Assembly: GCA_019117105.1 (NCBI GenBank)
Contig: DXAH01000002.1
Location: 1 to 34,734 of the forward strand
DNA from: Duodenibacillus intestinigallinarum
GTDB taxonomy: Bacteria > Pseudomonadota > Gammaproteobacteria > Burkholderiales > Burkholderiaceae_F
Direction: 5' to 3'
Length of the DNA: 34,734 nucleotides
The notes beneath the pieces are model-generated. The model worked only from the letters and a program-made list of their open reading frames with translations. It did not search any database and was not told the origin of the DNA. Every line of letters begins with the position of its first letter. Within the stretch, counting starts at the first letter, position 1. Shown here piece by piece: positions 1-8,000 of the stretch. The position numbers and the translations under genes are program-made.

Positions 1-24
1 GGTTCAAGCATTATAGGCAGTCCC

Positions 25-189
25 TCAGGAAACCCCGAGTAACTGCTTTTCATAGTTGACAGGCGCCAGCATACCGATGGTCGAATGAGGACGAATCGTA
101 TTGTAGGTTTCTATCCAACGAGTAACCGTAACAACAGCCTGCTCATAGCTGTCGAAGCGTTTGCGACCGATGAGTGTTTCACGCTTGAC
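25..189 (-). pseudogene. IS3-family transposase, C-terminal remnant
   Basis: The last 54 codons before the stop resemble the C-terminal end of the integrase (rve_3) domain of IS3-type transposases: a VKRE...GRKRF segment followed by WIETYNTIRPHSTIG and a short tail. The rest of the catalytic core (the two Asp and the Glu of DDE) is missing, because the reading frame upstream no longer resembles a transposase. The frame stays open to an ATG at 432 that overlaps the stop of the dehydrogenase gene. It therefore encodes a 135-residue chimera whose first ~80 residues I cannot identify. The likely history is insertion or deletion that left only an IS end next to the dehydrogenase. The ends of the element cannot be set, because the window begins about 24 bases beyond the stop. 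Confidence 0.7.
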
Positions 190-432
190 ACTTTTTTCGC
201 CGACAAGCATTCGAATTTGTCGTTTCTGAGTAGCCGTATGTACGGACATGTCGTTGCTTCGATTTGAAATGAGTGATGAGGCATAGGCGGAGGATGGCTG
301 TTGAGCAAGGGACATGTTGGCGAAAACGAGAACCGCAACCGCCATTGCTTCTGCTTTCAGAGCGGAAATGCTTTCCGCCGGGCACCGCCATACAGCCCCT
401 CGGCGGAAAGATTTGCCGGTGTGGCTCATCAT
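190..432 (-). other. Open frame between dehydrogenase and transposase remnant, unrecognised
   Basis: This frame starts with ATG overlapping the dehydrogenase stop (CTATGATGA) and runs in frame into the transposase remnant. It has an RRG pair near the start and, around residues 28-50, an Ala/Val/Leu-rich stretch ending in AQQPSSAYA that resembles a signal peptide. It may be the 5' end of a downstream gene truncated by the insertion element, or chance open frame. No family is recognised and there is no clear ribosome binding site beyond coupling to the upstream stop. Confidence 0.25.
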
Positions 433-1199
433 AGGAAAGCGCCGTTACAGACCTGAAGGACCTGTCCTTTGACATGACGTCCCATCTTGCTTGCCAGGTA
501 AAGACATGCATAGGCCTGATCAATCGGATCGCATTCCGGGCCGGGAAAGTAAACGAAATGACCGCTCCAGTTGAGCATCTTGCTGCCGCCCGGTTGCTCT
601 CCGGCTTTGTTGGCAAGGTGAGCCGGCGTCACGGTGGCGCCCGGAGCAACGGCATTACAACGGATGTTTGTGTCGATAAGGCGCATGGCGACATTTTTCG
701 TCAGCGTGTTGAGTGCGCCTTTGGTTGATGTGTACGTTGCGCCGCAGAACGGACGGTTGCCGTTGACCGAACTGATATTGATGATGCAGCCGTCGTTTTT
801 TGGCAAAAATACTTTGAGAGCTTCACGGATGTAGCGCATCGGTCCGCCGAGATTGGTGTTCATGACATGTAGCATCCACTCGTCGCTCGTGTCATCAATG
901 ATTTTTTGCTCGCCGATACCGGCATTGTTGATGAGAATGTCCAGATCACCGTACGTTTCTATGGCGGTTTTGAAAACGCGTTTGGTGTCTTCGGTTGAAC
1001 AGACGTCGGCGACAACACCGACCGCCTTTCCACCTTTGGCTCGGATTCCTTCCACAACCTCGTTGAGTTGCTCGACATGTCTTGCGGTAAGAACGACGCA
1101 AGCTCCTTCTTCGGCGAACAATTCTGCAATCGTCCGGCCCATGCCGTAGCTGGCTCCGGTGATCAGCGCGACTTTGCCTTCTAGCATCTGAGCGTCCAT
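429..1199 (-). CDS. Short-chain dehydrogenase/reductase (SDR)
   Basis: A 256-residue classical SDR, an NAD(P)-dependent oxidoreductase with a Rossmann fold. Visible motifs are the cofactor loop TGASYGMG (residues 14-21), NNAG (91-94), the catalytic Ser around 142-143, and YTSTK giving Tyr156 and Lys160. The length is typical of the family. The start at 1199 is chosen over an upstream ATG at 1241 because AGGAGG lies about 8 bases before it. The substrate cannot be told from sequence. It lies downstream of and co-directional with a LysR regulator (131-base gap), and the next gene across is an aldo/keto reductase, so the cluster may handle a carbonyl or sugar-derived substrate; that is inference. 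Confidence 0.93.
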   Translation of the reverse strand: MDAQMLEGKVALITGASYGMGRTIAELFAEEGACVVLTARHVEQLNEVVEGIRAKGGKAVGVVADVCSTEDTKRVFKTAIETYGDLDILINNAGIGEQKIIDDTSDEWMLHVMNTNLGGPMRYIREALKVFLPKNDGCIINISSVNGNRPFCGATYTSTKGALNTLTKNVAMRLIDTNIRCNAVAPGATVTPAHLANKAGEQPGGSKMLNWSGHFVYFPGPECDPIDQAYACLYLASKMGRHVKGQVLQVCNGAFL

Positions 1200-1330
1200 G
1201 AACAATCCTCCTTTTGATGACAAGGCGAATTGTTGACTCAAATGACAGAAATAACAAATACTTTATTTTTACTCTTTACTATGCTTTGAAGGTATAGAAA
1301 GAACCATGAAGATCTTCTGCAGTGAATGCG

Positions 1331-2221
1331 TCAGATTGTTGGGACCAAGTTTTCTTCTTCCTTGAGAAGCGCAATCAGCCGATCGGCAGCCGGACTCAGA
1401 CGGCGGGAGCGATCCCAGGCGACGACGATGTCGCACTCGAGCCTCGGATGCAGAGGCAGCCACACGAGTCCTGAGGCGGGGGTGGGATTGATAATGCCGC
1501 CCAAGGCGAGAACGTGACCCACGCCGGCGGCTGCGAGCACGTAGGCGTTGTAGAGCAGGTTGAAAGTACCGACGATGTTAAGGCTGCTTCCCATATCGTT
1601 GAGCCAGCCGTCGAATTCGTTGCGGGAAAAGGATTGCTCGGAACACAGCAGCGGCTGACCTGCCAGATCGGAGGCTTCGATGTATGCTTTGTCGGCAAAG
1701 GGACCGTCAAGGCGCGTCAGAATACCCCAGACATCCTTTTGCTTGAGTTTGATTGAGCTGTAGTCGATCGTATCGGCAATGCCCACGAACACTCCGAAAT
1801 CGGTCAGCCCCGAATGGAGTTCGGATTTAACCTGAGCTTCGGCGCCGCTCACGATGTGAAACCGAACTTTGGGCGCTTCTTTTTGCAGACGGGCTATGGC
1901 TCGCGCAAGGCTTCCCAGAGCAGGCGTTTCTCCCGCGGCGATGCGAATGTCGCCGGTGAGCTCATCTTCCGCGCGAATTTCTTCTTTCGTACGATCGAAA
2001 AGATTGACGATGGAACGGGCGCGTTCGTAGAAAAGTTCACCCTTGGAGGTGAGGCGAAGTTTTCTGTTTGAGCGAACAAAAAGCGTATGCCCGAGCTCTT
2101 CTTCGAGTTCCATGAACTGACGCGACAGCGTCGGTTGCGTGACATGCAACTTTTGTGCAGCACCCGAGATGCTTTGCTGTTCGGCCGCTGCCAGAAAATA
2201 CCGAAGAACGCGAATGTCCAT
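1331..2221 (-). CDS. LysR-family transcriptional regulator
   Basis: A 296-residue LysR-type regulator. Residues 1-60 form the winged helix-turn-helix (MDIRVLRYFLAAAEQ, then AAQKLHVTQPTLSRQ), followed by the linker helix and a substrate-binding domain of periplasmic-binding-protein fold (about 90-296). The ATG at 2221 matches the family N-terminus exactly and has AAGGAC just upstream; the frame is open further upstream but without family similarity. It is transcribed divergently from the aldo/keto reductase, with 122 bases between the start codons, the classic arrangement for a LysR regulator acting on its neighbour. The dehydrogenase downstream is on the same strand and may belong to the same regulon. 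The effector is unknown. Confidence 0.95.
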   Translation of the reverse strand: MDIRVLRYFLAAAEQQSISGAAQKLHVTQPTLSRQFMELEEELGHTLFVRSNRKLRLTSKGELFYERARSIVNLFDRTKEEIRAEDELTGDIRIAAGETPALGSLARAIARLQKEAPKVRFHIVSGAEAQVKSELHSGLTDFGVFVGIADTIDYSSIKLKQKDVWGILTRLDGPFADKAYIEASDLAGQPLLCSEQSFSRNEFDGWLNDMGSSLNIVGTFNLLYNAYVLAAAGVGHVLALGGIINPTPASGLVWLPLHPRLECDIVVAWDRSRRLSPAADRLIALLKEEENLVPTI

Positions 2222-2280
2222 GCGAAGTCCTTTATTGAATCCATGCCTGAAAAGCATAGACAATCTTAGTGCATAGGTAT

Positions 2281-2310
2281 TTGACGCAAAAGGCACCGGC
2301 TTGGTACTTT
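2281..2310 (+). promoter_or_regulatory. Candidate sigma-70 promoter for the aldo/keto reductase
   Basis: TTGACG (2281-2286) and TACTTT (2305-2310) are separated by 18 bases, 34 bases before the reductase ATG. It lies in the LysR/reductase divergent region, where LysR binding would be expected. It was found by eye only. Confidence 0.45.
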
Positions 2311-2343
2311 TGTTTCGGAAGAGCGGCACGAGGAGAGAACGAT

Positions 2344-3273
2344 ATGCTCCGCAGATCGGTACTGGAATTCTGTGCATTGGGTTGGTTAACTGCTGTCTGT
2401 CCGCTTCGACCGGCGCAGGCTGCGCAGAAAACCGTAAGTCGGATGGTGAGACCATTCAACCTCAAGGAGAAGACAGTGAAACTTAACAACGGACGGACTA
2501 TGCCCGTGCTGGGACTGGGAACATACGCCTTGCACGGACAAACCTGCGTTCGCGCCGTGCGCGCAGCGCTTGACTGCGGCGTTCGGCTGGTTGACACGGC
2601 TTCGTTCTACGGAAATGAGCGAGAAGTCGGATCGGCGGTGCGTGGCGCTGTGAAGAATGGTCTCTCCCGAGAAGAGATTTTCGTAACGACAAAGATTTAT
2701 CCGACACAGTTCGGAAATCCTCAGAAAGCCATTGAAGAGTCAATGTCCAGATTGGATCTCGTCTACATTGATCTTCTGTTGCTTCATCATCCCGGCAACG
2801 GCGATGTCGCGGCTTATCGGACATTGGAAAAGGCCGTGGAAGAGGGGGCGGTTCGCTCGATCGGCTTATCAAATTGGTACATCAAGGAACTTACCGAGTT
2901 TTTGCCGCAGGTTGACGTAATACCAGCACTGGTACAAAACGAAATCCATCCTTTCTATCAGGATCGAGACGTTGTGCCGTTCATTCAAGAAAACGGCATC
3001 GTTGTGCAGGCGTGGTTTCCGTTCGGAGGCCGCGGCTGGACGAAATCCGTGCTCGGCCATCCTGAAATTGCCAAAATCGCCAAGGCGCACGGCAAGACGG
3101 CCGCTCAGATTGTGCTGCGTTGGAATCTGCAGCGGAATGTCTCCGCGATTCCCGGATCAAGCAACCCGGCTTACATTAAAGAGAATACGGAGATTTTTGA
3201 CTTTGAGCTGTCGGATTCGGACATGAAGGCTATTGCGGCACTTGACCGTCATGAAAAGCACGAATGGTACTAA
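2344..3273 (+). CDS. Aldo/keto reductase with N-terminal export signal
   Basis: A 309-residue aldo/keto reductase (TIM barrel, NADPH-dependent carbonyl reduction). The catalytic tetrad is visible as Asp84 and Tyr89 (DTASFYGNE), Lys117 (VTTKIYP) and His148 (LLLLHHP); the cofactor loop IPGSSNPAYIKEN lies near 269-281. The first ~27 residues precede the normal family start and look like a signal peptide: MLRRSVLEF with a twin Arg, a hydrophobic stretch, and cleavage near PAQA. The ATG at 2344 has GAGGAGAG upstream, whereas the internal Met34, where the core begins, has no ribosome binding site, so the signal is probably translated. A folded NADPH enzyme would fit Tat rather than Sec export, though NADPH supply in the periplasm would be unexplained. 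Neighbours are a divergent LysR gene and an SDR. Confidence 0.9.
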   Translation: MLRRSVLEFCALGWLTAVCPLRPAQAAQKTVSRMVRPFNLKEKTVKLNNGRTMPVLGLGTYALHGQTCVRAVRAALDCGVRLVDTASFYGNEREVGSAVRGAVKNGLSREEIFVTTKIYPTQFGNPQKAIEESMSRLDLVYIDLLLLHHPGNGDVAAYRTLEKAVEEGAVRSIGLSNWYIKELTEFLPQVDVIPALVQNEIHPFYQDRDVVPFIQENGIVVQAWFPFGGRGWTKSVLGHPEIAKIAKAHGKTAAQIVLRWNLQRNVSAIPGSSNPAYIKENTEIFDFELSDSDMKAIAALDRHEKHEWY

Positions 3274-3330
3274 TCAAGTCAGGACAAACAGTTCTATTTG
3301 TTAGCCGACTTATAAATTGTTAGACAAAGG

Positions 3331-3367
3331 AAAACGGCAAGGATGCAAAAGATTCCTTGCCGGTTTT
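3331..3367. terminator. Bidirectional rho-independent terminator
   Basis: A 13-bp stem (AAAACGGCAAGGA at 3331-3343 with TCCTTGCCGGTTTT at 3354-3367, one bulged G) has A and T runs on its outer flanks. It separates the rightward reductase from the leftward exported-protein genes and can serve both. Confidence 0.8.
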
Positions 3368-3397
3368 CAGTCGGTTGAAAAAACAACGAAAATGGGT

Positions 3398-3886
3398 TTA
3401 TCGGCGCATTCCGGCGCCGCGGCCGAGTCCGCCGCCTTTGCCGAAGCCTCCGACTCCGCGTCCCGGACCTACCGGCTGACGCGGAAACGCTTTGTTCGGG
3501 TTGTAACGAACGGGCGCGCCCGCGGGATTGGGCACCATGCCCGGACGATGCGCGGGCGTACCGGGACGATAAGGCTGGCTGTAGTCGCGGCGGGCCGGAG
3601 CTTGAGGCGGACGGCTTGTCTGTGGCTTGGTGTTGCCTAGCAGATGGTCGCGGTATTGACCGGAGGTATACCGTTTATCGTCTTTGTTCCAATACTGCCC
3701 GTCCCATTGGCCTTTGTCAGCTTCTTGACGCAGGCGCTGCCGATCTGCAGCGTCGCCGACACCGCTCAAAACATCGTTGATCGGCGGCTCAGAGGCCGAG
3801 TGGACCAGTCCCGGCGCTATGGCGGTCAGGACAAGCGCACCGGTGCATCCGAAAAATTGTCGGCGTGAAAGAAACTCAAAAGGCAT
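3398..3886 (-). CDS. Exported protein, third paralogue of the Tat-signal Pro/Gly-tail trio
   Basis: A 162-residue protein of unknown function. The N-terminus has a Tat-like signal (SRRQFFGCTG, hydrophobic stretch, cleavage near GLVHSA). A conserved core follows (about 37-82: VLSGVGDA, GQWDGQYWN, RYTSGQYRDHL), then a Pro/Arg-rich stretch and a Gly-rich tail (residues ~130-162). The core matches the two genes upstream but is the most divergent: it lacks the IGVGDA and GHYW exact forms and has a longer linker. It is the last of three co-directional genes spaced 39 bases apart, ended by the terminator at 3331-3367. The ribosome binding site is weak (GAGATAG before ATG). No family name is recognised. 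Confidence 0.85.
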   Translation of the reverse strand: MPFEFLSRRQFFGCTGALVLTAIAPGLVHSASEPPINDVLSGVGDAADRQRLRQEADKGQWDGQYWNKDDKRYTSGQYRDHLLGNTKPQTSRPPQAPARRDYSQPYRPGTPAHRPGMVPNPAGAPVRYNPNKAFPRQPVGPGRGVGGFGKGGGLGRGAGMRR

Positions 3887-3925
3887 CTATCTCAACCATG
3901 CTCATAAAAACCTGCGAAACGCCGT

Positions 3926-4342
3926 TTATCTGGGACCCGGGCCCGGACCGGGGCCTCCCGGTCCCCAACCGCCGGGACGTCCGCCGTGGTGCGGTCCAGG
4001 TTCCGGATGGTGCGGCGGCGGTGCGGGCCGGCGTGGCGGTGGAGGCGGAGGAGCGGCCGGACGAGGCGGCGGAGCCGGCGGTTGGTAGCGCGACAGCCAA
4101 TAGTCGCGGTATTCCAAGGGCGTGTACCGGTGTCCTCCGTAATTCCAGTAGTGACCGTCCCAGTGGCCGTGACCGTAATTGTCTCGAATCCACTCTCGCT
4201 GCAGAGCGTCTCCGACGCCGATCAGGATATCGGCAAGCAGTTGATCGGAATGTGAGTGGGCAAATGCAAGACACGGCACACTCGTAAGCGCCAAAGCGGC
4301 AACGGATGTCTGCAGTATGTGGCGTCGAGTCAGTGTGGTCAT
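3926..4342 (-). CDS. Exported protein, second paralogue of the Tat-signal Pro/Gly-tail trio
   Basis: A 138-residue protein of unknown function. A signal with twin Arg (MTTLTRRHILQTS, then a hydrophobic stretch ending LAFA) precedes a core containing LLADILIGVGDA, WIRDNYGHGHWDGHYWN and HRYTPLEYRDYWLSRY. The C-terminal ~55 residues are almost only Pro, Arg, His and Gly. The core is rich in His, Trp and Tyr and could bind metal or polymer, but that is speculation. The start at 4342 is chosen because it gives a proper signal peptide and aligns with the paralogue; an ATG at 4372 is possible. It lies 39 bases after the first paralogue and 39 bases before the third, so an operon is likely. Confidence 0.85.
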   Translation of the reverse strand: MTTLTRRHILQTSVAALALTSVPCLAFAHSHSDQLLADILIGVGDALQREWIRDNYGHGHWDGHYWNYGGHRYTPLEYRDYWLSRYQPPAPPPRPAAPPPPPPRRPAPPPHHPEPGPHHGGRPGGWGPGGPGPGPGPR

Positions 4343-4381
4343 TTTTTCGGTTCTCTCAAACGGTTCAATCAAATTGGCGGT

Positions 4382-4864
4382 TTAACGAGGTCCGGGGCCA
4401 CCGGGGCCGCGATCATTACCCGGGCCCCTGCCGGGACCGTTACCGCCGGGACCCGGGCCTCGACCCTGGTTGCCGGGGCCTCTTCCGCCGTTGCCGGGAC
4501 CGCGGCCGGGAGGATTGCCGGGGCCGCAAGGACCGTTGCCGCAGGGCGGGGGATTACGGTTTGGGCCCGGTGCCGGACGAGGTTGCGGACGCGGAGCGGG
4601 CGGCTCATAGCGAGACAGCCAGAAATCTCGATATTGGGTCGGTGTGTAACGGCGACCTTCATAGTGCCAGTAATGGCCGTCCTAACGACCTCGACCGTAG
4701 TGCTCACGGATGTAGTCACGCTTCATGGCATCGCCCACACCGATCAGAATGTCGGCGAGGAGACTGTCGGCATTGGCAAGCGCAATGCCCGGAACGGCTC
4801 CGAGTGCGAGAGCCGCAGCAGCGCCCTGAACGAGACGGCGACGGGAAAGAGTGGTGTTTGTCAT
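4382..4864 (-). pseudogene. Exported protein, first paralogue of the trio, interrupted by an amber codon
   Basis: The frame begins at 4864 behind a strong ribosome binding site (CAGGAGACGAAC then ATG) with the signal MTNTTLSRRRLVQGAAAA. It reads the core LLADILIGVGDAMKRDYIREHYGRGR and then meets TAG at 4682-4684 (codon 61). Past the TAG the same frame continues without frameshift: DGHYWHYEGRRYTP, YRDFWLSRYEPP, then a Gly/Pro/Asn-rich tail of ~80 residues to TAA at 4382-4384. In the next gene the same codon position is Trp61 (HWDGHYW), so TGG to TAG is a single-base change. The tail keeps its composition and frame, so the mutation is recent, or the codon is read through, or it is a sequence error. 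Without read-through the product is 60 residues. It heads the three-gene operon. Confidence 0.8.
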
Positions 4865-4921
4865 GTTCGTCTCCTGGGAAGACTTGGAAAAGATCGCTGA
4901 AAAAGACTTTTGTTCCTGGCA

Positions 4922-4951
4922 ATTATCTTATTCCGCGAGAAAGTAAGTCAG
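4922..4951 (-). promoter_or_regulatory. Candidate promoter of the exported-protein operon
   Basis: On the minus strand CTGACT (4946-4951) and GATAAT (4922-4927) are 18 bases apart, 57 bases before the first start codon. The spacing is acceptable; the -35 is one base off TTGACT. Found by eye. Confidence 0.4.
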
Positions 4952-5048
4952 CGTAAAGATTTGCTCTCAAAGTGCGAAATTGTGAGCGAAATCAGTACGA
5001 ACCGAGATTCAGTTTGCAGCCGCAGACGAGCAACTTGAGCCGGGGAAG

Positions 5049-8000
5049 TCAAAAAATCAATTCAGATTGGGCACTGTTGCCGCGTTTGAGGTGTAGGGTC
5101 GGCAGGACAACGGCAAGTTCCGGATCTTCCGGGGTTTTGCGCCAGGCGACGATAAAGCCGATTTCGGCGGACTGCACCGTAAAGCCGCTCTTCTTGAGCT
5201 GCGCTAGGCGAGCTTGGAAAGCGCGGGAGTAAACGACAAGGCGCACGACGTCGGTCGATGTGCGGATCGTGAGGCCCTCTTCGATGGGGGTGAGAGGAAA
5301 ACCCGAGCGCATCGACAGAATCAATCGCTTCTTGTCTTCGAAGTAGTCGAGCCACACGTCTTCGTGAGTAAGCGTAAGCGTGAGTTCGTCGGGCGCGTTG
5401 TATGCGGTTTTGTCAATCGACGGATGAACGGCATCGGGAAGCGTCTGATTGAGGAGCGCTCCGCGGTAGTGAATGGTAAGGTCAAAGCGCGCGCGGGTCA
5501 TGCCCACATAGAGCTTGCGCCGGGCGTCGTCGTCTTCAAAGGAGCGCGAAGCGTAGAGAATGTAGACGTGATCGAACTCGCGCCCCTTGGCTTTGTGTAT
5601 GGTGGAAACAACGATGCTCGAAGCCGTGCGCTCGAACGTGTCCTCAAGTACCGATTCGCGCAGGAATTCCTCAAAGTCGGCAAGGTAGAAAAAACCTTCG
5701 GCGGGCAAGATGGCCGTGAAGGACTCGATGAGGCGCAGGACGTTGTCGATCCAGATGCTTGCGCCGTAACTGGCTCTGAGCCACTGCTCGGCGTCGGCAA
5801 AAAGACGCACGGAGGCACGCTTTTGGCCGTGCATCTGCGCCGTCATGTATTTGAGCAGCGCACGCACTTCGGCAAGATTGGCAAGGCTCACGCTCTTTTG
5901 CGACTGGATGAGCGAAACGGCAACGCCCGTTTTCTTCAGCATGGCGCACAGTGTGAAGGCCTCTTCGTTGGTGTTGGTGAGTACCGCGCAGCTGCCCGAA
6001 AGTTTGCCGCAGGAAAGATCCGCAATGATGCCCTTGACGAGTGCTTCTTCGAAGTGTTCGGACGTGTGACTCACGAGACGCACCGTTCCCGTGTCGTTTC
6101 GTACCGCCGTCAGAGCGTGTGTCTTTAAACGCGCCTTGATTTTGCTCACGAACGCGTTGCTGAAGTCGACCACAGCAGGCGTGCTGCGGTAGTTTTCCGT
6201 CATTTCGTGGCGCACGGCGTCGCGTTTGGCAAGCAGATCCTGCATAAAACGTCCGTCGGCGCCGCGGAAGGCGTAGATGTTCTGGTCGTCGTCACCCACG
6301 GCGATCACGCGCAGGGTTTCGTTGTGTTCAATGAGCGCCTCGACCAATTCGGCTTCGGATGCGTCCATATCCTGCGCTTCGTCGATTACAAGCACCGTCT
6401 TGCCAATGCGCGAGGGCTCGGCGTTGCCCGAGACGATCTCTTTGGCCGCTTTGCGGACAATGCCGTCGGCTTCCTGCAGCGAACCGTAACGCCCGAGCAC
6501 GTCAAAAGCATAGGAGTGGAAGGTCTTGATGTCGACGAAGTAGGCCGCTTTGCCTACGAGCTCAATCAGGCGGCGCTTAAATTCCGTGGCGGCCGCCCGC
6601 GAGAAGGTGAGCATCAGGAGCTGTTCGCTGCGAACGTCCTCGCGCACGAGAAGGCTCGCGAGCTTATGCACGAGGACGCGCGTCTTACCGCTGCCGGGAC
6701 CTGCGGCCACCACCACGAACTGAGCTTGCTCATCGATGATCGCGCGCTGCTTTTCGGAGAGCTGGCCGAAGATGCGGTTGCGCAGAGCCGGAGTCAGGCC
6801 CAGATTGAGTTCATCGGCGGCGGTTCCTGCAAAATACTTGCTCAGGAATTCCTGATAGTCGAGTTCGAAGTAGTCGCGCACGTATTGCAGAGCCGCTTCG
6901 TAGTCGGCAAGCATCAGGTTGGCGTAGCGACCGACGATGTGAACCTGCTGAACTTTCTGGCGGTAGTGTTCCGAAAACTGCGCGTAGTCCTGCTTTCGGT
7001 AGCGGCGCTTGTTGTCGAGCTCGACGCGTTCAAGCGTCATACCCTGATACGAAACCATGAAGCCGCCTTCAAGCGAGAGGACACCGGTGCGGTGCAGGAA
7101 CAAAAGCGCGTTTTCGACGTCGCGCAGCGTGACAGGCGTCTCGGTGAGCCAGCTCTGCTGTCGGTAGTCTCGCAGCAGCTGCACGGCCGAAAAGGAGAGC
7201 GCAACGTAGTCGGAAGACCCGGCACTTGCGCCGTTTTGGGCCATCGCTTTGAGCGACTCCACGATAAAGGCGCACAAGTCGGCCCGCATCTGCGCGGCGG
7301 CTTCAAGTTCCTGCGTCGAACGTTTGGTCACGAGCGATACATTCTGAGAGCCTCGCGTGCGGCGCATTTCATCAAGCAACCCAGCCGCTTTCAGGTACAT
7401 CAAAAGGGTCGTGATCTTCTTGACGTCGCTTGCCGAGCCGCCTGCCAAGGCTTCGTTATTGAGTTCCTTGAGATTGAAGTCGGCGCGGCCGCCGTCGGAG
7501 AGCCGCCGGATGAGCAGCGATTCGAGATTCTGATAGGTTCCTAAGACAGCGGAGGCCGATTTGAGCTGGCGTCGGCTCACCGTGGCCGACATATCGTTGT
7601 CGTCGTGCAGAACGCCCGCTTGCCGCAGTTTCCCGATGACGGCAACGACTTGAGGCAGGGCGATGCCCAGACGGTCGGCCAGCCAATCGGTGCGTGTCTC
7701 GGCCGGTTCGCCCTTGGTTTTATAGCCGCTGCGCGCGGAAATGAGCGAAGCGACGATGCGGACGGCTTCGTTACGTTCGGCTTCGGTTGCAAAAAGAGGA
7801 CTTGCCTCGATGCGTTCTCGGGCCTCGATCGTGCTTTTAACGGCAACGCTTGAGGCGTAGACGCGCGGCGCGTTCATGGAGCGGCGCACGTAACCGGCGA
7901 TTTCCAAGGCGGCGATCGCGTTCTTAACCTTGGTGTCAAGCTGCAGTTCGTCGTACTCGAGGCCGGCTTTACGCGCGAGTTCAAGCGGCGAAATCGAGAA

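Noticed and set aside
1309..1318. GAAGATCTTC palindrome between LysR and the dehydrogenase
   Set aside because: Ten bases only and no other copy near the divergent promoter; could be chance.
3926..4620. GC-rich repeats at 3.95-4.07 and 4.39-4.56 kb resembling tandem DNA repeats
   Set aside because: They are codons for the Pro/Gly-rich tails of the exported proteins, not a repeat array or CRISPR.
4306..4956. Plus-strand frames of over 200 codons at 4.26-4.96 kb
   Set aside because: Opposite the Gly/Pro-rich tail of the amber-interrupted gene; long only because GC-rich repeats lack stops.
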